Shown piece after piece: positions 1 to 6,834 of a stretch of 12,271 nt of DNA; position 1 is the stretch's first letter, and every line of letters starts with the position of its first letter. A program made the position numbers and the translations under genes. This stretch comes from Methanobacteriota archaeon (GTDB lineage: Archaea > Thermoplasmatota > Thermoplasmata > RBG-16-68-12): the NCBI GenBank assembly GCA_005879065.1, contig VBLU01000089.1:24297-36567 (forward strand). Direction: 5' to 3'. Below the pieces are notes generated by a model. That model worked only from the letters and a program-made list of their open reading frames with translations. It was not told the origin of the DNA and did not search any database.

Positions 1-237
1 TGGCGGTCCATGTACGGCGGCAGCGTGCATGCGGAGGCCCTCCCGAAGCCGCGAGACGGAATCCCCGGAACGCGGGCGGACTTCACGGACAAACTGGTCG
101 CCTTCAACGCAGATGTCTGGAAGCGAAAACGGGACGAAGGCCTCCCCCTCAACGTCGAGCTCGCGGGCGTTCCGATCCCGCGGGACCTCAAGCCGTTCGA
201 AGGCGACTTGCGGCGGATGCACCGGCTCGAGTCGTGA
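1..237 (+). CDS. valS: C-terminal end of a class I aminoacyl-tRNA synthetase, probably valyl-tRNA synthetase (partial)
   Basis: The frame is open from the first base, so the gene begins outside the window and only about 78 C-terminal residues are seen. Near the start the protein reads MYGGSVHAE followed by LPKP. This resembles the point after the catalytic core of Val/Leu/Ile-type synthetases where the anticodon-binding helical domain packs ('GGSVH..E.WP'). The tail has the pattern W-x-K-R...G-L-P-L-N-V-E-L...I-P-x-x-L-K-P-F-E-x-D-L...H, which I associate with the end of archaeal ValS. If so, it charges tRNA-Val with valine in the cytoplasm. A small membrane-protein gene starts 11 nt after its stop, with a GAGGT motif overlapping the stop codon region, so the two are probably cotranscribed. 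Leucyl- or isoleucyl-tRNA synthetase is the alternative. The class I assignment is safer than the exact amino acid. Confidence 0.62.
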   Translation, partial: WRSMYGGSVHAEALPKPRDGIPGTRADFTDKLVAFNADVWKRKRDEGLPLNVELAGVPIPRDLKPFEGDLRRMHRLES

Positions 238-247
238 GGTCTCCCTT

Positions 248-598
248 GTGGACGCCGATCAGCTCGCTGGGACGCTCATAGGCACTGGAGGGATGCTGGG
301 CCTCGCAGGGACGATCTCGACTTTCTTCCCCTTCTCGGTCCTCGGCGTACTCTCCTTCGGCCTCGTCCTCGTCTTCGGAGTGCTCATCTATCGTAAGCGG
401 CCGGAGGCCCGTCTGGTCGCCGCGGCGACCCTTTGGTTCGCGCCACTCGGAGGGGTTGCTTGCGCCACGGTCCTCTGGTTCAACCGGAGCGGATGGTTCC
501 ATGTCGCCCTTTGTGACGTTCAGGGTTCCGTGGGGCTGTTCGGCATGGGGCTCGCTCTCGTGGGGGCCGTTATCGAACATCGCGGAATCCGAGTGTGA
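248..598 (+). CDS. small four-helix integral membrane protein, function unknown
   Basis: This 116-residue hydrophobic protein is not one I recognise. It has about four membrane segments: residues ~8-25 and ~27-47 as a hairpin, ~55-77 (contains FAPLGGVACATVLWF), and ~94-110 (VGLFGMGLALVGAVI). A short basic loop, YRKRPEAR, lies between helices two and three and would be cytoplasmic by the positive-inside rule. I chose the GTG at 248 because GAGGT at 236-240 lies 7 nt before it, a good Shine-Dalgarno distance, and because the frame upstream of 248 is antisense-like and overlaps the synthetase gene. It ends 7 nt before the stop of the convergent DRG gene. Codon use is G/C-rich like its neighbours. 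Its role is unknown. The close spacing suggests cotranscription with the upstream synthetase but not a shared function. Confidence 0.6.
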   Translation: MDADQLAGTLIGTGGMLGLAGTISTFFPFSVLGVLSFGLVLVFGVLIYRKRPEARLVAAATLWFAPLGGVACATVLWFNRSGWFHVALCDVQGSVGLFGMGLALVGAVIEHRGIRV

Positions 599-605
599 AC
601 CCGCC

Positions 606-1709
606 TTATCCCTTCCTAAGGACAATCGTCAGGATGTCCGAATCCTGCAAGCCGTGGTCGAACCCGACTTTCTGCCCGGGAAACTGGGCGGACGGTCCCC
701 AGACGTTCGCATATCGGAAGCGCTTGCGCCAATCGCGGTGGATCGCATCGCACACCATTCCGACGTCGGAACCGGCCTTCACGATGAGCGGGTCCGCGAG
801 ATCCGCCTCCTTCCCTTGCGGCTTGAGGAAGACGCGCATGAACCGAAGCGCCTCGTAAATCTCGTCCTTGAGGCGCGTCAGTCCGACGCCCCTCTCGGCG
901 GAAATCGGGACGAGCTTCCAACCTGGCAACTTCGATTGGAGCGCCTTCACGTACTCGGACGAAACGAGATCAATCTTGTTCACGACGACCAACGCTTGCA
1001 CGTAGACGCGGTTCCCGGCGAGCACGTCAATCAACTGATCCTCCGAGATGTCCTGTCGGACGACGATCGTGCCGTTCAGGTACCCCCACTCCCGGCAGAT
1101 GTCTGCGATCAGTTCCTCGTCTAGCTTCGTCAGCTTGACCGTCGCGTTGACCCGAAGGCCACCGCGGTTCGCTTTCGTCAGGGTGACGTCGGCAGGACGT
1201 TCGTTCAGCCGGATCCCCGCCAACCGCAGCTCTTCCTCGAGGACATCGACATGGGTCTCGAACACGTCGATCATCAGCAGAATCAGATCGCACCCTCGGG
1301 CCACGGAGAGGACTTCCTTCCCGCGACCGCGGCCCTTCGAGGCACCGCGAATCAGCCCGGGCATGTCGAGAATCTGAATCTTCGCGCCCCGATGCTCGAG
1401 GAGACCGGGAATCACGTCCAGCGTGGTGAAGTCGTACGCGGCCACCGCGCTGTCCGCGTCCGTGATCTGATTGAGCAACGTCGACTTGCCGACGGACGGG
1501 AATCCGACGAGGCCGGCGGTCGCATTCCCGCTCTTCTTGACGGCATAGCTAGGTCCACCGCCGCCCCCTTTGAGGCGCCGCGTCTCCTGCTCATCCTTGA
1601 GCCGAGCCAGCTTTGCCTTCAACCGGCCGATGTGATGCTGTGTCGCCTTGTTGTACGGCGTCTTCTGGATCTCGTCCTCGGCCGCCTTGATCTGCTCTTC
1701 GATCGTCAT
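606..1709 (-). CDS. DRG-family (OBG-HflX-like) translation-associated GTPase
   Basis: This is a full-length 367-residue archaeal DRG/Rbg GTPase. Residues 1-45 form the charged N-terminal helical region typical of DRG. The G domain follows: G1 GFPSVGKST at 69-77, switch I with paired threonines at 95-96 in YDFTTLDVIPG, G3 DMPG at 115-118 followed by the Obg-family glycine-rich switch II (RGASKGRGRGKEVLS), G4 NKID at 244-247 and G5 ISAE at 269-272. Residues ~165-230 are the S5D2L-like insertion of DRG proteins. The C-terminus from ~291 is a TGS domain. Family knowledge: DRG proteins bind ribosomes and act in translation under stress; the exact archaeal role is not settled. It is the last gene of a minus-strand run (carbamate kinase, methyltransferase, DRG) and is separated by 61 nt containing a weak TATA-like element. 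The ATG start gives the family's usual length. Confidence 0.94.
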   Translation of the reverse strand: MTIEEQIKAAEDEIQKTPYNKATQHHIGRLKAKLARLKDEQETRRLKGGGGGPSYAVKKSGNATAGLVGFPSVGKSTLLNQITDADSAVAAYDFTTLDVIPGLLEHRGAKIQILDMPGLIRGASKGRGRGKEVLSVARGCDLILLMIDVFETHVDVLEEELRLAGIRLNERPADVTLTKANRGGLRVNATVKLTKLDEELIADICREWGYLNGTIVVRQDISEDQLIDVLAGNRVYVQALVVVNKIDLVSSEYVKALQSKLPGWKLVPISAERGVGLTRLKDEIYEALRFMRVFLKPQGKEADLADPLIVKAGSDVGMVCDAIHRDWRKRFRYANVWGPSAQFPGQKVGFDHGLQDSDILTIVLRKG

Positions 1710-1737
1710 TCGATGACGAACCGAGTGGGTCTGACCT

Positions 1738-1749
1738 CTAAAAACTTTT
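1738..1749 (-). promoter_or_regulatory. possible TATA element before the DRG gene
   Basis: On the minus strand the 61-nt gap before the DRG start holds an A/T run reading AAAAGTTTTTAGA in otherwise G/C-rich DNA. Its centre is about 33 nt before the ATG, which would give a very short leader with archaeal TATA-to-start spacing (~26 nt). It could mean that the DRG gene is transcribed independently of the methyltransferase upstream. This rests on composition and spacing only. Confidence 0.3.
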
Positions 1750-1770
1750 CAACCCAAGTCCGCGACGGTG

Positions 1771-2544
1771 TTACCACACGGTCCGGATGCCCTCGGGCTC
1801 CAGACCCTTCACCGCGTACAGCACCATCCGCCGGGACCTCGCGGTGTATGGCGACAAGTCGAGACCTCCAAGCACCCGATGGAGGGACAGTCCCACGGAA
1901 TCGAGCATCTCCTTCAGTTCTGCCAAGGTGTAGGCCCGCACGGACGCGGTAAATTCCCGCGTTCCCTTGCGGTCCAGGATCACCTGCCGGGTCTCGAACC
2001 GCCCTCGCAACAGGTCGAACGAGGCGTCCTCGAGGACGACCGTTCCGTCGTCCCGAGCTTGCCAGGACTGGTTCGGCAGGCTCGCGACCAGGCTGTCCCG
2101 ATTGAACATCTCCATCAGGAATTTTCCGCGAGGATGGAGCGCCCGAGCGATTCCCCGGAGGACCTCGCGGTCCTCTTCGGGCGCGTCGAAGTAGCCGAAC
2201 GACGTGAACATGCTGATCGCGGCGTCGAATGCGTTCGTGAACCGGAGGCGTCGCATGTCGCCCTCGACGAACGTCGGTTTCACCTGAGCGAGACGCGCGG
2301 ACTTGCGGGCCTCTGCGAGAAGCGCCCGGGAGAGATCGAAACCCGTCATGCGGTACCCGCGCTTCGCCAGCCCGATCGTGTGGCGGCCGGACCCGCACGC
2401 GACGTCCAGAATCCGGCTCCCTTTCCGCAGATGGAGGATCTTGTCGATCGCCTCGACCTGGGCGTCCGTCTCCGGGTGGACATAGCGGACGAGGTAATCC
2501 GCTCCAAAGAAATCCTCAAACCATCGCTTCGGGACCTTCGCCAT
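1771..2544 (-). CDS. class I SAM-dependent methyltransferase, substrate unknown
   Basis: From the ATG at 2544 this is a 257-residue Rossmann-fold methyltransferase. Motif I is ILDVACGSG at 45-53. The acidic residue ending strand 2 is D70 in GFDLS, motif II/III is GDMRRL at 95-100, and the post-motif FDAAISMFTSFGYF spans 106-119. The C-terminal half carries a beta-rich extension ending in a LAELKEML...GL helix-strand unit. It resembles small-molecule methyltransferases of the Methyltransf_25/11 type; nothing in the sequence identifies the acceptor. An upstream in-frame GTG at 2589 would add 15 residues and overlap the carbamate kinase stop. I prefer the ATG because the recognisable fold begins right after it (KRWFEDFFGADYL), but neither start has a clear Shine-Dalgarno motif. 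It is transcribed with carbamate kinase upstream, either overlapping it or 41 nt after it depending on the start. Confidence 0.9.
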   Translation of the reverse strand: MAKVPKRWFEDFFGADYLVRYVHPETDAQVEAIDKILHLRKGSRILDVACGSGRHTIGLAKRGYRMTGFDLSRALLAEARKSARLAQVKPTFVEGDMRRLRFTNAFDAAISMFTSFGYFDAPEEDREVLRGIARALHPRGKFLMEMFNRDSLVASLPNQSWQARDDGTVVLEDASFDLLRGRFETRQVILDRKGTREFTASVRAYTLAELKEMLDSVGLSLHRVLGGLDLSPYTARSRRMVLYAVKGLEPEGIRTVW

Positions 2545-2585
2545 CGACGCGCCGCGAACGCGATCTGCGGAGAAAACCCTTCGGC

Positions 2586-3527
2586 TCACTTACGGACGAG
2601 GCGCGTCCCCGCCTTTCCGCCGACGGCCGCGACGAGGTGAGCGAGATCCGTGATCACGACGTGTTCCCCGCCGCGCTCGAGGAAGTCGACCCCGGCCTCG
2701 ATCTTCGGTCCCATGCCCCCGGGGGGGAACTGTCCCGCAGCCAGGTGCTTCTTCGCCTCCGCGACCGTGAGCTGGTCCAGGAACCGCTGGGAGGGCTTCC
2801 CGAAATCCAGCGCGACCTGGGGCACGTCTGTCGCGATCACGAGGTGCGTCCACCCGATCGCGCGGGCCAGGGCCGCGGCTGCCAGATCCTTGTCGATCAC
2901 GGCTTCGACGCCGACGAGCTTCCCGTCTCGACGGACGACCGGGATGCCGCCTCCACCCGCGGCGATGACGAGCCGGCCGTCGCCGTCCGCAACGAGCTGT
3001 CGGATCTCCTCCGCTTCGACGACCTCGACGGGCCGGGGGGACGGGACCACTCGGCGCCAACCCCCTCGCTGGTCGTACACCATCTTCCAGCCCTTTGCCT
3101 TCTTCACGACGATCTCATCCTCTCGGGCGTAGTACGGCCCGATTGGCTTCGTCGGGTTCGCGAACGCGGGATCATCCGCGCTCACGAGGACCTGGGTGAT
3201 CACGCAGGCGACACCGCGTTGGATGTTGCGGGCGGCGAATTCGTTCCGCAAAGCCTGAGAGAGCAGGTAGCCGATCTGGGCCTGGCTCTCCGCCCCGCAC
3301 ACGTCGAGCGGCATCGCGGGGACGATGTGGCGCGACTCTTCGTTCTGCAGCAGGATGTTGCCGACCTGGGGACCGTTCCCGTGCGTCAGGACGACGTCGT
3401 GGCCTTCTTTCAGGAGGTCGGCGAGGCGCGCGCTCGTCTCCTCGATTCGACGGCGCTGGGCCGCCGCGTCACCGCCACCGGGCGGCAGAAGCGCATTGCC
3501 ACCAATGGCCACGACGAGCTTCGTCAC
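2586..3527 (-). CDS. arcC: carbamate kinase
   Basis: This 313-residue protein of the amino acid kinase fold has the full carbamate kinase signature set: VAIGGNALL at 7-14, THGNGPQVGN at 48-57, the CGAESQAQIGYLL segment at 77-89, AAGGGGIPVV at 189-198, VIDKD at 210-214 and FPPGGMGPKIEA at 257-268. It interconverts carbamoyl phosphate + ADP and carbamate + ATP in the cytoplasm. No ornithine carbamoyltransferase, arginine deiminase or agmatine-pathway gene is beside it, so the direction and source of carbamoyl phosphate cannot be read from context. The GTG start at 3527 is supported by GGGAGGG 6 nt upstream and by the family N-terminus (TKLVVAIGGNA). It is the first gene of the minus-strand run and is divergent from the membrane protein at 3664. 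Confidence 0.94.
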   Translation of the reverse strand: MTKLVVAIGGNALLPPGGGDAAAQRRRIEETSARLADLLKEGHDVVLTHGNGPQVGNILLQNEESRHIVPAMPLDVCGAESQAQIGYLLSQALRNEFAARNIQRGVACVITQVLVSADDPAFANPTKPIGPYYAREDEIVVKKAKGWKMVYDQRGGWRRVVPSPRPVEVVEAEEIRQLVADGDGRLVIAAGGGGIPVVRRDGKLVGVEAVIDKDLAAAALARAIGWTHLVIATDVPQVALDFGKPSQRFLDQLTVAEAKKHLAAGQFPPGGMGPKIEAGVDFLERGGEHVVITDLAHLVAAVGGKAGTRLVRK

Positions 3528-3533
3528 GCGACG

Positions 3534-3540
3534 CCCTCCC
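3534..3540 (-). promoter_or_regulatory. ribosome binding site of carbamate kinase
   Basis: On the minus strand GGGAGGG lies 6 nt before the GTG start at 3527. It is one of the clearest Shine-Dalgarno motifs in the window and decides the start of this gene. Confidence 0.6.
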
Positions 3541-3565
3541 GCGGAAGGCCCGCACTATTTTGACC

Positions 3566-3578
3566 AGTCTATAAGAAG
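3566..3578 (-). promoter_or_regulatory. probable TATA box for the carbamate kinase transcript
   Basis: On the minus strand CTTCTTATAGAC lies about 44 nt before the GTG start. With the usual ~26 nt from TATA to start of transcription, this gives a leader of about 18 nt that includes the GGGAGGG site. A second A/T-rich element (CAAAATAG, centre near 3558) would put the transcription start almost at the ribosome binding site and fits less well. The same TATA reads as TCTATAAG on the plus strand but no plus-strand gene starts at a matching distance. Confidence 0.35.
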
Positions 3579-3628
3579 GTTCGGCCGTGGAAGTGAGCCG
3601 CGAGAACGCTCCCTCCAGGGTAGCGGCA

Positions 3629-3640
3629 TACCTATTTATC
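3629..3640 (+). promoter_or_regulatory. TATA box for a leaderless membrane-protein mRNA
   Basis: The element TACCTATTTATC has its TATA centre near 3636, about 28 nt before the GTG at 3664, with no Shine-Dalgarno motif between. This is the spacing expected if transcription begins at or next to the start codon. Confidence 0.5.
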
Positions 3641-3663
3641 AGGCGCCCGCATCGCCGCGTCCC

Positions 3664-4668
3664 GTGACCCGCGAGGAAGTTCTCGTCTCCCTCCGGACGT
3701 GGTTCCAGAAGTTCCGAGCCACGGTGTGGTTCCGGATCACGTACCTGGTCCTCCTCGGCGTCATCGTCGCCGAGCTGTACATCCTCACGCTGAGCCCGCT
3801 CGCTTGCCTGGTCATCCTCCTCATGCCGGTCAGCACGTTCGTCGTCCCGTACTGGCTCGGGGAGCGAAAGCTGCGGAGGTTCGCGGAAAACCTGGTCGTC
3901 GTCTTCCTCATCGCGATCGTCCTCGCGGCGGCCATGTCGACGGGGGCGCTGCTTGCGCAGAAAGAGCCCATCCCGGTCCAGAGCTTCACGGACCTGTCGA
4001 CCAGCCCCATGGCCCTCACGAACGGGACGGTCAGTCCGTATCGCGCCCCGCCCGGAACATCCTTCTTGTTCCAAGTGAAGCTCACCACCGCGGCGAGCAA
4101 CACACCCAGCAACTATAGCGTATTCCTGAATCTCACCGTCGTCCGGGGAATCAACGACTTCGATCGACGGCCCTTTCCGATGACGTACCTCGGGGCGAAT
4201 GCCAGCTCGAACAACACGAAAACCGGGAGCTGGTTCGTGGTCAATCAGACGCTCGGAGACTCCATCTACGGATACGCGTTTTCGGTGACGGACCACCGTT
4301 CCAACTGGACGTACGCAGGACCCGACCTCGGCCCCGTGACCGCCTCCGGCTGGACGTTCTACGGCTTCTTCCTGTACGTGACCGCGCTCTCCCAAGTCAC
4401 CATCCTCGCGGTCGTCACGTACTTCGCAATCCTCTTCCTGTGGTGGTATACGGCGCGCCAGCGCGAGGCTCGGACCAAGGCGCTGGCGCGCTCCGCCGAG
4501 AAGGCGAAAGAGACCTCGACGGAGGATCCGAAGGAGAGCGCGAAGCCCCCGCTGACGTTCGGCGGTAAGGCCGCCAAGGCGACCGCGTTCACTTGCACGA
4601 ACTGCGGCGCCGACGTGGAAGAGACGGACGCGAAGTGTCCGAAGTGCGGGGCCGTATTCGAGGACTGA
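3664..4668 (+). CDS. membrane protein with sequon-rich external domain and C-terminal cytoplasmic zinc ribbon
   Basis: This 334-residue protein has four predicted membrane segments (~21-43, ~45-65, ~76-98 and ~232-261). The basic loop GERKLRRF at 66-73 lies between the second and third, which places the N- and C-termini in the cytoplasm and residues ~100-230 outside. That external domain holds seven N-glycosylation sequons (N120, N150, N156, N179, N183, N194, N214) and none lies elsewhere. After a charged Ala/Lys/Glu-rich linker (~265-305), the C-terminus is a CTNC...CPKC zinc ribbon with cysteines 311, 314, 325 and 328. The GTG start is chosen from the TATA box 28 nt upstream; the open frame continues further 5' but there it overlaps carbamate kinase antisense. 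I do not know the family. Surface sensing coupled to a cytoplasmic zinc-ribbon interaction module is inference from topology. Confidence 0.85.
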   Translation: MTREEVLVSLRTWFQKFRATVWFRITYLVLLGVIVAELYILTLSPLACLVILLMPVSTFVVPYWLGERKLRRFAENLVVVFLIAIVLAAAMSTGALLAQKEPIPVQSFTDLSTSPMALTNGTVSPYRAPPGTSFLFQVKLTTAASNTPSNYSVFLNLTVVRGINDFDRRPFPMTYLGANASSNNTKTGSWFVVNQTLGDSIYGYAFSVTDHRSNWTYAGPDLGPVTASGWTFYGFFLYVTALSQVTILAVVTYFAILFLWWYTARQREARTKALARSAEKAKETSTEDPKESAKPPLTFGGKAAKATAFTCTNCGADVEETDAKCPKCGAVFED

Positions 4669-4760
4669 ACGCCGCCGGCGTTGGCACTTTCGCACACCCC
4701 CAGCGCTCGTGTTTATCCGCCTCCCTCCATAGAATCGTCCCATCACAGTTGGTCAGGAAA

Positions 4761-4769
4761 CCTTAAATG
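4761..4769 (+). promoter_or_regulatory. probable TATA box of the topoisomerase VI operon
   Basis: CCTTAAATG stands out in the 171-nt gap before top6B. Its centre near 4766 predicts a transcription start near 4792, leaving a leader of about 48 nt before the ATG at 4840. An additional TTTATCC-like element lies at 4709-4716 and could be a second promoter. Confidence 0.4.
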
Positions 4770-4796
4770 GAACTCCCTAAGATGCGGGGCCAAGGG

Positions 4797-4835
4797 ATGG
4801 GAACGCCCCGCGTTCTCACCGCCGCCCACCTGTGA
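4797..4835 (+). other. possible 12-codon leader ORF ahead of top6B
   Basis: ATG at 4797 opens a frame reading MGTPRVLTAAHL and stopping with TGA at 4833-4835, 4 nt before the top6B ATG. The ATG is about 31 nt from the centre of the TATA element at 4761-4769, so it could be the first codon of a nearly leaderless transcript. top6B itself has no Shine-Dalgarno motif, so termination-coupled re-initiation is conceivable. A 12-codon frame arises easily by chance. Confidence 0.2.
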
Positions 4836-4839
4836 TGCC

Positions 4840-6834
4840 ATGCCCGCCATCTCGATTGCGGAGGAACTCGCGAAGAAGCAGCGCGAGATCAGTGTCTCCG
4901 AGTTCTTCGAGCGGAACAAGCAGATCCTCGGATACGACTCGGCGACCAAGGCGCTCCTCACCGCCGTGAAGGAGGGCGTCGACAATTCACTCGACGCTGC
5001 GGCCGATGCCGATATCCTCCCCGATATCTTCGTCGAGGTCCGCAAGGTGGAGAAGGACGAGTTCCTCGTCGTCGTCGAAGACAACGGGCCGGGGATCGTG
5101 AAGAAGGAAGTGGCGAACGTCTTCGGGCGGCTGCTATACGGCTCCCGATTTTTCAGCCGTGCCCAACGGCGGGGCCAACAAGGACTCGGGATTTCCGGAG
5201 CCGTCATGTACGGGCAGATTACGACCGGGAAACCGACGAAGATCCGGTCGAAAGTCGCCGAACAGGACGTCGCCTACGAAATCGAATTGATCCTGGATAC
5301 GAAGAAGAACCGGCCCAACGTGGTCGAAGAGGACTTCGTGGTATGGGAGCGGGCGCATGGAACCCGGGTCGAGATTCCGCTCAAGGGCCGGTACATCGCG
5401 GGGAAGCAGTCCGTTCCGGAGTACCTCAAGGCCACCGCGATCGTGAATCCGCACGCACGAATCACCTACCGACCGCCCGAGGGCGACGACATCACGTTCG
5501 AGCGCGCCACGGAAGACCTCCCGCCGAAGACCAAGGAGATCCCGCCGCACCCCCACGGGATTGAGCTCGGGACCCTGATGGCCATGATGAAGGAGACGAA
5601 ATCGTACAAGCTGGCGGCCTTCCTGGAAGAAGAGTTCGTCCGGGTCTCTTCTCGAGTCGCGAAGGAGATCTGTGAGACGGCGGGACTCGACCCCGACACG
5701 AAACCGAAGTCCATCGTCCTCGAACAGGCGAAGGCCCTCCATGACGCGATGCAATCGGCCAAGTTGATGTCACCGCCGACGGACTGCCTGAGCCCAATTG
5801 GGGAACGACTCATCAAGCGAGGCCTGAAGAACGTCCTCGGGAGTCTGAGACCCGAGTTCTATGCGCCTCCTCTGACCCGCGATCCCGCGGTGTATTCGGG
5901 AAACCCGTTCCAAGTCGAGATCGGGATCGTCTACGGAGGGGATTTGCCCCCGGACCAGCCGGTCGAGGTGCTGCGCTTCGCGAACCGGGTCCCCCTGCTG
6001 TACCAAGCCGGCGGCTGCGCGCTGACCCAGTCCGTGGGGAACGTGGACTGGAGGCGATATGGCCTGGAACAGAGGGGCGGGCAGGGCCTTCCCTTCGGCC
6101 CGGCCATCATCCTCGTTCACGTGTGCTCCACAAAGGTCCCTTACACATCCGAGGCCAAGGAAGCCGTTGCAACCGCCGACGAAATCATGACGGAGCTCGG
6201 CCTCGCCCTCAAAGAGGGCGGACGCCGCCTGAAGACGCACCTCACGAAAAAAGAACACCGAGCCAAGACGAAAGAGAAATTCGAAATCGTGCAGCTCATC
6301 CTCCCGCGAATCGCGGAAAAGTCCGCGAAAATCGTGAACAAAAAGATCCCGACTCTGGACGCGACGATTACGAAAATCATGGGTGTCGTTTGGATCGACG
6401 AGCAAATCGCCTACGACAAGAAACTGAAACGTCACTCGGTCACGATCAACATCCACAACTTCACCTCGGCGGGAAAGAAGCTGAACCTGCACTTGCTCCT
6501 CCCTCGCGGGATGGAGGCGAAGTCCATGGACCCGAAGCCTGCCGAGGCCCGGGACGACGGCAAGATCACCTGGGAGCTCAAGCGGATCGACAGCGTCACG
6601 AAGGCCTCCATTTCGTTTGTCCTCGATGGACTCGATGAGGCCGAGTATGATGAATCCGACGTCTACGTGAGCGGGATCAACCCGGGCCTCGTGATCGGCG
6701 CCGAACCTCTGCCCGGCGACTGGGAACTGAACTACGCGGAGTTCGAGGGCGAGGAGGGGGCTGTGCCCGAGGCGGCGGAGGAAGAAGGCGAGATCGACTA
6801 CGACGAAACGGAGGAGTCGCTCGAGGATGAGTAA
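4840..6834 (+). CDS. top6B: DNA topoisomerase VI subunit B (ATPase)
   Basis: This is the 664-residue ATPase subunit of the A2B2 type IIB topoisomerase that relaxes and decatenates DNA. The GHKL ATPase fold has the N-box EGVDNSLDAA (N49), the G1 box VEDNGPGI with DNGPG at 81-85, GRLLYGSRF at 96-104, and the glycine-rich ATP lid RRGQQGLGISG at 110-120. A helix-two-turns-helix region lies at ~240-300. The transducer domain carries the ATP-sensing lysine K440 in TKVPYTSEAKEA. Residues ~510-635 look like the extra C-terminal beta domain of longer euryarchaeal Top6B proteins, and the last ~30 residues are a strongly acidic tail. The ATG start gives the usual N-terminus (AEELAKKQREISVSEFF); the frame extends upstream but without a start codon that keeps homology. 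It overlaps top6A by 8 nt, so the subunits are translationally coupled. Confidence 0.97.
   Translation: MPAISIAEELAKKQREISVSEFFERNKQILGYDSATKALLTAVKEGVDNSLDAAADADILPDIFVEVRKVEKDEFLVVVEDNGPGIVKKEVANVFGRLLYGSRFFSRAQRRGQQGLGISGAVMYGQITTGKPTKIRSKVAEQDVAYEIELILDTKKNRPNVVEEDFVVWERAHGTRVEIPLKGRYIAGKQSVPEYLKATAIVNPHARITYRPPEGDDITFERATEDLPPKTKEIPPHPHGIELGTLMAMMKETKSYKLAAFLEEEFVRVSSRVAKEICETAGLDPDTKPKSIVLEQAKALHDAMQSAKLMSPPTDCLSPIGERLIKRGLKNVLGSLRPEFYAPPLTRDPAVYSGNPFQVEIGIVYGGDLPPDQPVEVLRFANRVPLLYQAGGCALTQSVGNVDWRRYGLEQRGGQGLPFGPAIILVHVCSTKVPYTSEAKEAVATADEIMTELGLALKEGGRRLKTHLTKKEHRAKTKEKFEIVQLILPRIAEKSAKIVNKKIPTLDATITKIMGVVWIDEQIAYDKKLKRHSVTINIHNFTSAGKKLNLHLLLPRGMEAKSMDPKPAEARDDGKITWELKRIDSVTKASISFVLDGLDEAEYDESDVYVSGINPGLVIGAEPLPGDWELNYAEFEGEEGAVPEAAEEEGEIDYDETEESLEDE

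Noticed and set aside
2637..3563. Plus-strand frame of 308 codons opposite carbamate kinase
   Set aside because: It is antisense to a full-length, motif-complete carbamate kinase and has no recognisable domain or ribosome binding site.
3469..4746. Minus-strand frame of 425 codons opposite the zinc-ribbon membrane protein
   Set aside because: It is low-complexity, Arg/Asp/Glu-rich antisense translation caused by G/C-rich third positions of the real gene.
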